Shown here in pieces: positions 1 through 11,736 of a stretch of DNA of 64,000 nucleotides (its first letter is position 1; every line of letters begins with the position of its first letter). A program made the translations under genes and the position numbers. The stretch spans positions 39,051 to 103,050 of the forward strand of contig NZ_JNIW01000006.1 of assembly GCF_000701425.1 (NCBI RefSeq), given 5' to 3'. The notes below the pieces were generated by a model, which was not told the DNA's origin, did no database searches, and saw only the letters and a list, made by a program, of their open reading frames with translations. Source of the DNA: Deinococcus frigens DSM 12807. GTDB lineage: Bacteria; Deinococcota; Deinococci; Deinococcales; Deinococcaceae.

Positions 1-1284
<1,284 letters not shown>

Positions 1285-1729
1285 AATCGTGTCTCCTTTG
1301 CCCGGTCGTGGTGGCCAGCGCAGCCCCATTAACACGGGGGCGCGGCACACGCGGGGTCTCAATTCGCGGTGTAAATCGGGGGTGGGGACGGATGGGCGGT
1401 CCCATTCGCCAGACCGTGGCCCGGCTGAACTGGGGAGCAGCATAGCACCCGCGCGCCGCCGGGGGTCTGTCCGCCCGCCCGCCCTGACAAATATCTTTCC
1501 GGGCACCACCGGAGCACAAACGCGCGCCCACACGGTCAATATGGCCTGACAGCCGCGTCGTCTGAATGGTTGCTCCGGCTGCATTCGCGTAAGAGTCCTG
1601 TTAGGAACCTCTCCCTAATCTGTGGCCACGCAAGGACGGGAGACACCCACACCTGCCGGGCCATAAGTAGGCGGGCCGGACCCATACATACGTCATCCGG
1701 CAGACCGAAAGCGCACAAGGAGAACCACC
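1285..1729. other. Intergenic region between dnaB and the pilin gene
   Basis: About 445 bases between divergent genes. No convincing coding frame was found: the long minus-strand frame here is an out-of-frame shadow of dnaB. It must carry the promoters of both dnaB and the pilin gene, but I could not settle on a box for either. The last bases (1718-1723) hold the pilin ribosome binding site. Confidence 0.5.
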
Positions 1730-2143
1730 ATGAAGAACAAGACCCAAGGCTTCACCCTGATCGAGCTGCTGATCGTCATCGCCATCATCGGGATTCTGGC
1801 GGCGGTTTTGATTCCCAACCTGCTGGGCGCACGCGCCAAGGCCAACGACATTGCCGCCGCAAGCGTTGGACGCAATGTGTTGAATGCGATGGCTGCAACT
1901 GAAGTGGGTAATACTACTGGCACACTTCCTGCGTGCACATGGGCTGCCGGCATTACTACCGTTACCGCAGGTACCGAATCCGCCAAGGTTAATTCGCCAG
2001 CTCCCATCACTAACGTTGTATGCAGCAACGTAAACGCTGCCGGTGCGGCTGCTACTACCGCCGCCACCGCCACAGATTATAAGGTCGTTGTGACCTATAG
2101 TGGCGGTAAAGCTGCCAACCAGACTTACACTGCTGCTCGGTAA
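1730..2143 (+). CDS. Type IV pilin (prepilin-type N-terminal methylation motif)
   Basis: A secreted structural subunit of a type IV pilus or pseudopilus, 137 residues. The leader MKNKTQG is followed by the cleavage and methylation motif FTLIELLIV with Glu5, then a hydrophobic helix to about residue 30 that packs in the pilus core. The C-terminal domain is small, Ala/Thr-rich, with two cysteines (CTWA and VVCS) that could form a disulfide. AAGGAG lies 6 bases before ATG. A strong terminator follows, so it is probably transcribed alone and abundantly. Codon use turns less GC-rich towards the 3' end, typical of a fast-evolving pilin surface domain. PilA-like major pilin is likely but not proven. 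Confidence 0.9.
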   Translation: MKNKTQGFTLIELLIVIAIIGILAAVLIPNLLGARAKANDIAAASVGRNVLNAMAATEVGNTTGTLPACTWAAGITTVTAGTESAKVNSPAPITNVVCSNVNAAGAAATTAATATDYKVVVTYSGGKAANQTYTAAR

Positions 2144-2158
2144 TCTGAAGTCTGATGA

Positions 2159-2183
2159 GGGGGCCGAAAGGTCCCCTTTTTTT
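2159..2183 (+). terminator. Rho-independent terminator after the pilin gene
   Basis: A 7-base stem with one G-T pair (2159-2165 with 2170-2176), a GAAA tetraloop and seven T residues, starting 15 bases after the pilin stop codon. Confidence 0.92.
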
Positions 2184-2198
2184 ATTGGAGGTTAGAAG

Positions 2199-2243
2199 AT
2201 GGGCACAATGCAGACCGCAGGCTTGACCTCGATCGAACTGTGA
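2199..2243 (+). pseudogene. Truncated prepilin stub
   Basis: A 14-codon frame, ATG to TGA, preceded by GGAGGT. The peptide MGTMQTAGLTSIEL carries a prepilin-like leader with the G-[FL]-T-x-[IL]-E-L cleavage motif, then stops where the hydrophobic helix should continue. With its own ribosome binding site directly after the pilin terminator, it looks like the 5' end of a second prepilin gene cut by a later insertion or deletion. The similarity is short, so this is a plausible reading only. Confidence 0.5.
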
Positions 2244-2249
2244 GTCACC

Positions 2250-2666
2250 TCAGCGCCTGAGACTTTGAGAACTTGACGTTCCAGCCGCAGCAAACGGCGT
2301 ATGCAGGAGTCGAAGATAGGCCCAGAACGTATCTGGTTCCCGCCTGAGCCGATAGGTTCTGAGAACGGCTGGGGCAGGCAGATGCGATGCGACGATCACC
2401 CTGTCCCTGCTGACCATGTGCATCCACCTGCCCTCCACCCACGTGCGCTCGAACAGCGTCCGCACCACACCCGGTTGCAAAGTCGTGAGGGGATCACGGA
2501 CGAATTCATCGACGACGCGCGCCCTGGATTTGAGGGTGGCGTCCCGGGGGAAGTGCACCGCGATCTTCCAGTGCAAGGTGGATTCGGCTTGGAGGAATGG
2601 GGAAAGGACTTCGGCCAACCACTGAAGTGGGTGTGGGAACTAGGTTTTCAGGTGGGTAGTGAGCAT
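2250..2666 (-). pseudogene. Decayed ORF of unknown function, possibly from an insertion element
   Basis: A frame beginning MLTTHLKT is interrupted by TAG at 2640-2642 and continues for about 130 residues (FPHPLQW, then HWKIAVHFPRDATLK, VVDEFVRDP, RMHMVSRD-like segments). Reading the TAG as CAG would restore one protein. I do not recognise the family. It abuts the truncated prepilin stub on the opposite strand, which suggests a remnant insertion sequence, but no clear terminal repeats were found. Confidence 0.3.
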
Positions 2667-2849
2667 GTCAGCATGGAGCAGGGCGATCTCTCTGTTCGGC
2701 ACAGACGCTGATCCCGCCCTTTGTGTCGCCAGACCGCGTTGCGCGTTCTCTGATGAAAGCTCTGATGAAAGACGAAGTGCATTCCAGACGCGCTGACCCC
2801 AGGAGTGGGTCCCGAACGGCTGTTTTCCGGCGGGCGCATTGACGACGTC

Positions 2850-2883
2850 AAAAAGGCGGCGGGGAGATTGCCTTCCCGCCGCC
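2850..2883 (-). terminator. Terminator of the GntR-family gene
   Basis: Read on the minus strand, a 9-base perfect GC stem (2883-2875 with 2863-2855) is followed by five T residues. It lies 16 bases after the regulator's stop codon. Confidence 0.85.
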
Positions 2884-2898
2884 GCTCGCTGCCCTGCC

Positions 2899-3591
2899 TC
2901 ACGGCTCGAAGGTGTCCTGGAAGGCGTAGCGGTCCCCGCGTACCCAGTAGTTGACATAGCTGGCCCGCTTGGAGCCGCTGTAGGTGGTGCGCCTGAGCAG
3001 GAAAGCGGCGGTGCCCAGCGGCACGCGCAGCAGGTCCGCTTCCTCCTGGCGCAGGTTGACGGCCTCCAAGTTCTGCTCGACCCTTGCCATCGGGACGCCC
3101 ATGCTGACCATCGTTTCGTGGATGCTCTCGGCATTTAGGTTCTGGTCCAGCAGGCCCGGTGCCAGCGCGGCGTTCACGTAGCGTTTCTCGATCACCAGTG
3201 CCTCGTCTCCGGCGTTCCGCAGGCGGTGGACGAAAATGACGGGATCGCCCGCCTGGATTTGCAGCACGATGGCGATTTCGGGGGTGGCCTCGATCTGCAT
3301 GGCGCGCAGGACGGTGGTGCGGTGGTCCGGATGCCGCGCCCATTCCTTGAAGGGCCGCACGCGGAAGGTGCCCTGCCGGAAGCGTTTGCCGGTGGGAAAG
3401 GTGCCTGCGCCCTGCACGCGGTACACGTAGCCCTCGCGTTCCAGCTCGTCGATGGCGCGGCGGGCGGTCATGCGCGAGACCTCGAACTCACGGGCCAGTT
3501 GCGGCTCGCTGGGGAGGGGCAGCCCCTCGGCGTAATGGCCACCCAACAGCCGTTCTTTCAAGGTGGATTTGATCAGCGGGTACTTCGCCAT
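2899..3591 (-). CDS. GntR-family transcriptional regulator, HutC/FarR type with UTRA domain
   Basis: A DNA-binding regulator of 230 residues. Residues 1-70 form the winged helix (PLPSEPQLAREFEVSRMTARRAIDEL is the recognition region). Residues 90-230 form the UTRA ligand-binding domain, with the family features GDPVIFVHRLR and EKRYVN. The ATG at 3591 has GGAGG 5 bases upstream; an in-frame upstream extension is rejected because it lacks a binding site. No metabolic operon is adjacent, so ligand and targets are unknown. It is monocistronic, with its own terminator. Confidence 0.9.
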   Translation of the reverse strand: MAKYPLIKSTLKERLLGGHYAEGLPLPSEPQLAREFEVSRMTARRAIDELEREGYVYRVQGAGTFPTGKRFRQGTFRVRPFKEWARHPDHRTTVLRAMQIEATPEIAIVLQIQAGDPVIFVHRLRNAGDEALVIEKRYVNAALAPGLLDQNLNAESIHETMVSMGVPMARVEQNLEAVNLRQEEADLLRVPLGTAAFLLRRTTYSGSKRASYVNYWVRGDRYAFQDTFEP

Positions 3592-3896
3592 GCATCCCTC
3601 CGGGGCACTCCGCGCGTGCGTTTTTACACACGGGCCAGAGCTTGAGCCTATCTTAAGGTTAGTGTCCGAGGTACACAAGCTTGTCTGGACCGTCGCTCAT
3701 CTGGAGGCCATATCTGGCAGAGGTGAAGCCCCCTATTTCAAGTGGTCAATCGCTGGAAAGCAGAGTGATGGGAATGGCGGGAACACCTGTCTGGAAGGGG
3801 TGAGAGAACCTGCCCCTTTGCCCTGGTGTCCGCTCTGGACCTGGCTGTCTGAGCGTTTCGCAACGGCGCGAGTGACAGCATTCGCGCTCCGGGTGC
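3592..3896. other. Intergenic region upstream of the GntR-family gene
   Basis: About 305 bases with no believable gene. An imperfect dyad with GTGT and ACAC half-sites (3662-3676) lies upstream of the regulator and could be an autoregulatory operator, but this is weak. The right part lies just after the moaA stop codon. Confidence 0.35.
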
Positions 3897-4898
<1,002 letters not shown>

Positions 4899-4993
4899 TG
4901 CCTCCCAAGATACGCCGCGCGGACGACGGCAAAGGCGGATCAAGGCCCAAACCCTGGCCGGACCACGCCACCTTCCCCGCTGCCCGCCCCAGC

Positions 4994-4999
4994 TAGAAT
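4994..4999 (+). promoter_or_regulatory. Leaderless-type -10 box for ybaB
   Basis: TAGAAT ends 9 bases before the ybaB ATG, with no ribosome binding site between. A transcript from this box would begin at or very near the start codon. Confidence 0.55.
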
Positions 5000-5008
5000 G
5001 CAGCCACC

Positions 5009-5299
5009 ATGGACATGAAGAAAATGATGAAGCAGATCCAGCAGGCCCAGACTGCCGCCGCCAAGATTCAGGAAGACCTGGCCGCCAAATCGGTGGAAGG
5101 TTCGGCCAGCGGCCTGGTGACGGTCACGATGAACGGCCACGGCAAGGTCACGGCCCTCAAGATCAAGCCTGAGGCGGTGGACCCGGACGATGTGGAAGCG
5201 CTGGAAGACCTGATTCTGGTGGCCATTCAGGATGCCAGCGCCCAGGCCGACGCCCTGCAACAGGACGCCACGCGCGGGCTGGGGCTTTCCGGATTTTGA
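5009..5299 (+). CDS. ybaB: YbaB/EbfC nucleoid-associated protein
   Basis: A 96-residue DNA-binding protein of the YbaB/EbfC family. It has the N-terminal helix [14 protein letters not shown], the central beta strands ([18 protein letters not shown]) and the C-terminal helix with a [14 protein letters not shown] core. It lies 55 bases upstream of recR, the usual bacterial order, often with dnaX. Family members bind DNA as dimers and affect nucleoid structure; the functional link to RecR is inferred from neighbourhood. Confidence 0.94.
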   Translation: MDMKKMMKQIQQAQTAAAKIQEDLAAKSVEGSASGLVTVTMNGHGKVTALKIKPEAVDPDDVEALEDLILVAIQDASAQADALQQDATRGLGLSGF

Positions 5300-5354
5300 G
5301 GACGTGGAACGTGGCTGGGCAGTCTGTGAACGCGGGCACTAACGGTTCCAGCCC

Positions 5355-6017
<663 letters not shown>

Positions 6018-6290
6018 TACCCCCCCCCATCTGCCTCGCCATCAGCTCCCCTCAAAGGGAACAAAGAAGGACGAAAGCCCGTGGAGCGCGGAAATATCGT
6101 GGACTTCCTTTTAAGGGAGGTGCCCCGGCGGGGCCGACCCGCAAAGCTGCGAAGTGGAGGGGTCAAACCGTGGCAGCCGCCCATAAGCTGCCAGTCTCCC
6201 ACTCACCACCCAGACTGCACACCACTCCTGACTCCCGCTTTCTTTCGGATGACCCGTCGCTCACCCGGATCGCGTAGGCTGTCGCCTTAG
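6018..6290. other. Intergenic region between recR and the DedA gene
   Basis: About 270 bases without a supported gene. The stretch 6060-6200 has GC-rich segments with short complementary blocks (GGGAGG and CCCC around 6115-6160) and reads like a degenerate interspersed repeat, but I cannot match it to another copy in the window. A TAGGCT box at 6273 may serve the DedA gene. Confidence 0.3.
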
Positions 6291-6890
6291 ATGTCCTCCC
6301 TGATTGACGCAATCCTCTCCGCCTCTTACCTGGGGATATTCCTGATCGTCTTCGCGGAAACCGGGCTGCTGGTGGGCTTTTTCTTGCCCGGAGACAGCCT
6401 GCTGATCGCGGCGGGCCTGCTGGCGGCGGGCGGCAAGCTGAATCTGGGGGGCGTGATGGCGGCGGTGGTGGCGGGCGGCATCATCGGCTGCTCTGCCGGG
6501 TACTGGATCGGACATCGCTTCGGCCCCGCTGTGTTCAGCAACCAGAACTCACGCTTCTTCAAGCCCGAATACGTGGCGCAGGCCGAGAAGTTCTTCGTCC
6601 GCTACGGGGCGCTGGCCGTGATCCTGGCCCGCTTCGTGCCCATCGTGCGGACGCTGGTGCCAACGCTGGCGGGCGTGAGCCGCATGCCCTTTGCGCTGTT
6701 CACGCTCTATAACATCATCGGCGCAGTGTTGTGGGGTGTGGGCCTGACCGCTCTGGCCTACTACCTGGGGCAGTTGATCCCCGATCTGGACAAGTACATC
6801 CTGTTGATCGTGGCCGTGGTGCTGGTGGTCAGCGTGATCCCAATTGTGCTGAAGTTCATGCAGGCGCGGCGGGGCGCGGCCAAAGAATAA
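6291..6890 (+). CDS. DedA-family membrane protein
   Basis: A 199-residue integral membrane protein of the DedA/VTT (SNARE-associated) family, whose members support envelope integrity and, in several cases, flip undecaprenyl phosphate or phospholipids. It shows ETGLLVGFFLPGDSLL and the conserved RFVPIVRTLVPTLAGVSRM with its essential arginines, plus several membrane helices including a C-terminal one (about 165-188) before a basic tail. A lipid-carrier role would suit a genome window rich in polysaccharide genes, but no gene context supports it here. Confidence 0.92.
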   Translation: MSSLIDAILSASYLGIFLIVFAETGLLVGFFLPGDSLLIAAGLLAAGGKLNLGGVMAAVVAGGIIGCSAGYWIGHRFGPAVFSNQNSRFFKPEYVAQAEKFFVRYGALAVILARFVPIVRTLVPTLAGVSRMPFALFTLYNIIGAVLWGVGLTALAYYLGQLIPDLDKYILLIVAVVLVVSVIPIVLKFMQARRGAAKE

Positions 6891-6894
6891 GCAG

Positions 6895-7203
6895 ATGGCA
6901 GAGGTTCAGAGCCGGGAACTCTTGATGGGCGCTGTGTCCGCCGGTTGTCTGGGCAGGTTGCCGTTGAGGGTGGTGTCACGCGGCAACCGCAGCCACGGGC
7001 CGAAGCAGCAGCAATTCGTGCCGGATCAGGCCCTGTGGCACGCCCAGCAGGAGGTGTGGCAGCGCCTTCAGTCCCAGTTGGCGCGGGCGTCCACCAACAG
7101 TCGGCAGATTCCGGCGCTCCAGAGCGATCATTATGTTCAGTTCAACGAGCCGGAACTGGTGGCCTCCGTCGTTCGTGACCTGTGGAGCGAACTGAATCTC
7201 TAA
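6895..7203 (+). pseudogene. Alpha/beta-hydrolase remnant (C-terminal end only)
   Basis: An open frame of 102 codons. Its last 55 residues match the end of an alpha/beta hydrolase: PDQALWHAQQEVWQ, then STNSRQIPALQSDHYVQ (usual form STNSR...GSGHY) and a PELVASVVRDL helix. The catalytic His position survives, but the fold's first two thirds, including the nucleophile elbow, are missing. It starts five bases after the DedA stop codon. It looks like the remains of a gene truncated at its 5' side. Confidence 0.6.
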
Positions 7204-7276
7204 TTGAGCGGTGATTCGGGTGTTCGGCTCTCTCAACCGTCCCTGTAGCACTGGCGGCCTCGGGTCAAGAAGTGAT

Positions 7277-7288
7277 CGGAATCCGTAT
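7277..7288 (-). repeat. Solitary IS630-type terminal repeat
   Basis: On the minus strand this reads ATACGGATTCCG, identical to the left terminal repeat of the IS630-like element at 63597 and to both ends of the palindromic element at 13031. No partner end was found nearby. Confidence 0.5.
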
Positions 7289-7420
7289 CACGTCAGACCA
7301 CCGAGCGGCCACTCCATCCTGCGCTGGATGAAGAATACGCTCAACTTCCAACAGGAAAATGATCAGGCTCCTTGACTCGGTTCCTCTCATCCGGTTCCCG
7401 GTTCGCACTAAGGTAAGAGC

Positions 7421-9702
7421 ATGCCCAGCTCGCGGTTTCGTCCAGTGCTGATCGGCGCGCTGTACCTGCTGGCGTGGTACGGGCTGGACGTAGTCTCGCA
7501 GCAGTTCGCCGTCACGCCGGAGGTTACGGTGTGGTATCCGGCGGTAGCGCTGGACGTGGTGCTGTTGCTGGTCTGCGGGCTGCGCTACTGGCCGCTGCTA
7601 ATCCTCAGCCGACTGGTGCATACCTTTCTGGTGATGGAGCCGCTGCCCGCCCTGCCGCTGCTGGGGTACATCGCGGCAACGGTGGCGGCCACGACTGCTG
7701 GAGCCTACTTGCTGCTGCGCCCGCTTTACATCGATCCGCGTCTGCCCCACCTGCGCGACGTGGCGCTGTTCGTGGCGGTGGCGATGCTGGGCACGCCGCT
7801 GGCGATGCTGGGCACGCCGCTGGCGATGTCGGCCTTGCAGGTTCTCAACCTGACGGTGGCCGGGCTGCTGCCCCCGGGCGAGGGCCTGACACGGACCCTG
7901 CAACTGTGGGCGGGCAGCGCCACCGGCGTCGGGCTGCTGGCTCCGCCCTTGCTGCTGCTGCTGGGGCGCTGGCCGGGGCTGTGGTCGTCTGCACCCGCGC
8001 TGGCCCCCGGCCCCGCCGCCGGAAACCCGGCCCAGATCGGAGGTCTGGCCCAGGGTCCGTGACGCCGCCGTGGCCGCCGCGCTGGTGGCGCTGGCGGTCT
8101 GGGCCGGGTACGGGGGGCCGCGCGGCACCTCCCTCGACTACAGCTACGCGCTGTTCGTCCCGGTGCTGTGGATCGCCACCCGGCACGGCTTCGCCCCTGC
8201 CGCCGTGTGTGTGCTGGCGTTGAACGTGGGCGTGGCCCTGCTGACTGCGGGCCGCACCGAGAGAACGGGCGGGCTGGCTCTGCAATTCGGCCTGGTTACG
8301 GTCACGGTTGCGGGCCTGCTGCTGGGGGCGGTGATCCGCGAGCGGCGGCACCTGAACGCGCGGCTGGCGTACCTGGCGCTGCATGATCCGCTGACCGGTC
8401 TGGGCAACCGCCGACTGTTCGGTGAGCGGGTGGCGCGGGCGCTGGAGGGATCTCCTGTCTCCAACAGCCTGGCCGTGCTGCTGATGGATTTCGACAACTT
8501 CAAGGCCATCAATGACAGTCTGGGCCACAGCGCCGGGGACCAGGTGCTGATCCAGGTGGGCGAGCGCCTCCAGGCCAGCGTGCGCCCGGACGACACGGTG
8601 GCCCGGCTGGGCGGCGACGAGTTCGCTGTGCTGCTCCAGCATCTGCCCGGCCCGCATCAGGCTTTCGAGGCGGCGGACTGGCTGCTGCATGTCCTGAAGC
8701 CGGTGATCCCGGTGGGGGGTCTGGAGTTGCAGGTGCGCGCCAGCGTGGGCATCGCGCTGTACGGCGCGCTGGCGGGACCGCCCCAGAACAGTGAAACCCT
8801 ACTGCGAGACGCGGACGTGGCCCTGTACCACGCCAAGGCGCACCGCCGGGGCCGCGCCCAGGTCTTCGACGCCTCCATGCACCGTGCGGTCCTGGACCGC
8901 CTGGAACTGGAAACCGACTTGCGGGCGGCCATCGCGGACGGCGCGCTGGAGGTCCACTATCAGCCGGTGATCGATCTGCGCGGCGGCTTTCTACGGGGCT
9001 TCGAGGCCCTGGTGCGCTGGCCCCACCCCACGCGCGGCCTGCTGGCTCGCGAGGCCTTTATTCCGCTGGCCGAGGCCCGGCCTGATCGTGCCGCTGGACC
9101 GCTGGACGCTGCGCGCCGCCGCCCGCGAGGCCGCCGGATGGCCGTCTGTGGCAGGCCGCGCGGCTCCGGCGCTGGGCGTCAACCTGACGGCGGCCCAGCT
9201 CCACCTGCCCGGCCTGGCCGACGAGGTTCGGGGCGTGCTGGAGAACAGCGGCCTGCCCCCCGAACGCCTGACGCTGGAGCTGACCGAGAACGTGCTGATG
9301 AACGACCGCGCCGCCACGGTGGACACCCTGCGGACCCTGCGCGCTTCGGGCGTTGGACTGGCCCTCGACGACTTCGGCACCGGCTCCTCGTCCCTGGGTT
9401 CCTTGCGCCAGTTTCCGATCAATGCCCTCAAGGTAGACCGCAGCCCCATCGCCGATCTGAACGGGGACCGCACCGGCACGGCGCTGGTGCGCGCAGTGGC
9501 CGAACTGGGTCAGGCGCTGGACCTGATCACCGTGGCCGAGGGCATCGAAACCGCGCGGCAATACGCGCAGGTCCGTAAGCTGGGCTTCACGCTGGCGCAG
9601 GGCTTTTACATCTCGCCCCCGTTGGACGCCGGGGCTGCCAGGGTGTTGGCTCAGCAGACCGGCCCGCTGGTCTACACCGAGTTTGACGCTGCCGGAAACT
9701 GA
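7421..9702 (+). pseudogene. MASE1-GGDEF-EAL cyclic-di-GMP protein, broken by two frameshifts
   Basis: Three overlapping frames together spell one membrane-bound cyclic-di-GMP enzyme. Frame one (7421-8062) is a MASE1-like membrane sensor with about seven helices. Frame two (to about 9078) finishes the sensor and carries the diguanylate cyclase domain with an intact RLGGDEF, then the start of an EAL domain (FEALVRWPHP). Frame three (to 9702) carries the rest of EAL (LELTENVLM, LDDFGTGSSSL, VAEGIE). Shifts lie near 7985-8058 and at about 9075-9082, where FIPLAEA should run into GLIVPLDRW. If real, only truncated products form; two single-base sequencing errors would give the same picture. A TAAGGT box ends 6 bases before ATG. 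Confidence 0.8.
7787..7828 (+). repeat. 21-bp perfect tandem duplication
   Basis: Two identical 21-base units inside the MASE1 coding part give the repeated peptide LGTPLAM LGTPLAM. It keeps the frame, so it is a separate event from the frameshifts. Confidence 0.85.
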
Positions 9703-9731
9703 TGCTAACGCTGGGAAGGGTGCGCGAATCC

Positions 9732-10253
9732 TCAGGCTTGCTGGCGACCAACGCCCACATCGCCCCCCCTCCGCTCCAGGGTCAGAAAACTCAGATCATA
9801 CGGATTGCGCCCGTCCGCCGCCCGCTCGCGCCGCGCCGTTTCCGTCCATTCGCCCGGCAGTTCGGGAAAGAAGGTATCGCCCCCGATCTCCGCGTGAACG
9901 AGGGTCAGTTCCACCCGCTCAACTTGAGGCAGGTACAACTGGTAAATCTCCTCACCGCCGATAATCATGATGTCCTGCGCGTCTCCAGCCGCCTTGAGAG
10001 CCTGCTGGGACGAGTGAACAACGGTGCAACCGGGTGCCTGAAAATCCGGGTTGCGCGTCAGGATGATGTTCTGTCGGTCGGGCAGCGGCCTGCCAATCGA
10101 GTCGTAGACCTTGCGCCCCATGACCATCGGCTTGCCCAGGGTCAGCCGCCTGAAGTGCGCCAGATCAGCGGGCAAGCGCCACGGCAGGTCGCCGCCTTTG
10201 CCGATTACGCGGTTTTCGGCCATCGCCACCACGAAGGTCAGGCGCGGGGTCAA
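9732..10253 (-). CDS. folA: Dihydrofolate reductase
   Basis: Reduces dihydrofolate to tetrahydrofolate with NADPH, regenerating the cofactor used up by thymidylate synthase. It has 173 residues with the family signatures [24 protein letters not shown], the NADPH loop [15 protein letters not shown] and [13 protein letters not shown]. The start is TTG at 10253, overlapping the thyA stop codon (TTGA), so the two genes are translationally coupled. The C-terminal tail past LTLERR is short and basic. Confidence 0.95.
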   Translation of the reverse strand: MTPRLTFVVAMAENRVIGKGGDLPWRLPADLAHFRRLTLGKPMVMGRKVYDSIGRPLPDRQNIILTRNPDFQAPGCTVVHSSQQALKAAGDAQDIMIIGGEEIYQLYLPQVERVELTLVHAEIGGDTFFPELPGEWTETARRERAADGRNPYDLSFLTLERRGGDVGVGRQQA

Positions 10254-11044
10254 ACGGCCACCGTCGCCTTGATGTGCGGGTGAGATTCGTAGCCCGTGAG
10301 TCTGAAATCTCCGTACTGGAAGTCCAGCAGGTCTTTCACGTCCGGGTTGAGGTGCATGGTGGGCAGCGGCCTGGGATTACGCGACAGTTGCTCGCGCGCC
10401 TGCTCCAGATGGGTGCTGTACAGGTGGCAGTCGCCGCCGGTCCAGACGAAGTCGCCCGGCTCCAGACCGCAGACCTGCGCCACCATCATCGTCAGCAACG
10501 CGTACGAGGCGATGTTGAACGGCACGCCGAGAAACATATCCGCGCTGCGCTGATACAACTGGCAGCTCAAGCGTCCATCGGCCACATAGAACTGAAAGAG
10601 GGCATGGCAGGGCGGCAGCGCCATCCGCTCGATCTCGCCCACGTTCCACGCGCTCACGATCAGGCGGCGGGAATCGGGGTTGGACTTGATCTGCTCCACC
10701 ACCTGCCTGATCTGATCGATGTACCGTCCGTCCGGCGCGGGCCAACTGCGCCACTGGACGCCATAGACGGGGCCGAGGTCGCCGTCCTCACCCGCCCACT
10801 CGTCCCAGATTTTCACGCCATTGTTCTGCAAATACCCCACGTTGCTGCTGCCCGACAGGAACCACAGCAATTCGTGAATGACCGACTTCAGATGGATTTT
10901 CTTGGTCGTCACCAGCGGAAAGCCGTCCGCCAGATCGAAGCGCAGCTGCGCGCCAAACATGCTGCGGGTGCCGGTGCCGGTGCGGTCCGTCTTGACGGCT
11001 CCGCCCTCCAGAATCTGGCGCATCAAATCGAGGTAGGGCTGCAT
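10250..11044 (-). CDS. thyA: Thymidylate synthase ThyA
   Basis: Makes dTMP from dUMP using methylene-tetrahydrofolate. From MQPYL it has 264 residues, exactly the length of E. coli ThyA, and aligns throughout. The catalytic cysteine is in [15 protein letters not shown] context (position equivalent to Cys146), with [12 protein letters not shown], the dUMP-binding arginines and the [16 protein letters not shown] loop intact. A longer in-frame start exists, but ATG at 11044 is preferred because a TACACT box ends 7 bases upstream of it. Operon with folA. Confidence 0.96.
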   Translation of the reverse strand: MQPYLDLMRQILEGGAVKTDRTGTGTRSMFGAQLRFDLADGFPLVTTKKIHLKSVIHELLWFLSGSSNVGYLQNNGVKIWDEWAGEDGDLGPVYGVQWRSWPAPDGRYIDQIRQVVEQIKSNPDSRRLIVSAWNVGEIERMALPPCHALFQFYVADGRLSCQLYQRSADMFLGVPFNIASYALLTMMVAQVCGLEPGDFVWTGGDCHLYSTHLEQAREQLSRNPRPLPTMHLNPDVKDLLDFQYGDFRLTGYESHPHIKATVAV

Positions 11045-11051
11045 GGGCAAC

Positions 11052-11057
11052 AGTGTA
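11052..11057 (-). promoter_or_regulatory. Leaderless-type -10 box for thyA-folA
   Basis: TACACT on the minus strand, 7 bases before the thyA ATG, with no ribosome binding site in between. It also fixes the start codon choice. Confidence 0.55.
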
Positions 11058-11164
11058 AAGGGAGGCCGCAAGAATGCTTCGCCATCTGCTGTGGATGGGC
11101 GTCTGGCGCGGGACCCGGCGCTGCTAGGGAACGATGGACGTTCTGACCGCCTAGAGTCTAACCG

Positions 11165-11623
11165 TCACACCGCGCCCTGCTCCGCGCGCACCACGTTCTT
11201 CAGTCGCATCAGGATGGCCCCCATGCCGCGCAGGCGCATCGGCGTGATCAGTTCGGACAGGCCCATGTTCATGTAAAAGTCGTCGGGGACGCTCAGGATC
11301 GTGTCGGGCGAGGCTCCGTCCAGCGCCTCGTGCAGGATGCCCGCGTAGCCGCGCACGGTGGGGGCTTCCTCCGGCACCTTGAAGTACATGTTGACGCCGC
11401 CGCCCTCGCCCTGTTCGGTCACCAGGAAAAACGGACTGGTGCATTCGGGCACCGGTTGCATGAATTCCGGGTGTTCCACGTACTTCGCGGGCAGGGGCGG
11501 CAGCTTGCGGCTGTATTCCAGCAGGGCTTGCAGGCGCAGCGACTTGGGCGCGCTTCTGAACATGCTCACGATGCCCTGGAGCTTGTCGGGCAGCGCGGCG
11601 TTGGTAGAGGAATCAGAGGTCAT
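11165..11623 (-). CDS. sufE: SufE-type sulfur acceptor protein
   Basis: SufE takes persulfide sulfur from the cysteine desulfurase SufS and passes it to the SufB scaffold for Fe-S cluster assembly. It has 152 residues with the SufE fold and the acceptor cysteine in VPECTSPFFLV, close to the usual position. Other family marks are LQALLEYSRKLPPLP and GYAGILHEALDG. It is transcribed away from a sulfurtransferase, so two persulfide-handling proteins share one intergenic region. A TACAGT box ends 5 bases before ATG. Confidence 0.93.
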   Translation of the reverse strand: MTSDSSTNAALPDKLQGIVSMFRSAPKSLRLQALLEYSRKLPPLPAKYVEHPEFMQPVPECTSPFFLVTEQGEGGGVNMYFKVPEEAPTVRGYAGILHEALDGASPDTILSVPDDFYMNMGLSELITPMRLRGMGAILMRLKNVVRAEQGAV

Positions 11624-11628
11624 GCGTC

Positions 11629-11634
11629 ACTGTA
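11629..11634 (-). promoter_or_regulatory. Leaderless-type -10 box for sufE
   Basis: TACAGT on the minus strand, 5 bases before the sufE ATG; no ribosome binding site follows it. Confidence 0.5.
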
Positions 11635-11670
11635 CCGCCGCACCCCCGTCCGCTATGGTGAGGTTTGTCC

Positions 11671-11691
11671 AGTTGACATGATCGGTCAACT
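11671..11691. promoter_or_regulatory. Inverted repeat in the sufE/sulfurtransferase intergenic region, candidate operator
   Basis: Perfect 7-base arms AGTTGAC and GTCAACT separated by 7 bases. It sits between the divergent sufE and sulfurtransferase genes, about 45 bases from either start, a fitting place for a shared regulator. Which protein binds is unknown. Confidence 0.5.
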
Positions 11692-11736
11692 AGTGGTGAA
11701 GGCTAGACTCTCGGTAAGAACTCTGGAGGTTCAAAC

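Noticed and set aside
2301..2711. A 136-codon plus-strand frame over the decayed ORF
   Set aside because: Composition (ADHVHPPALHPRALEQRPHH) is typical of an antisense shadow; the minus-strand frame reads more naturally.
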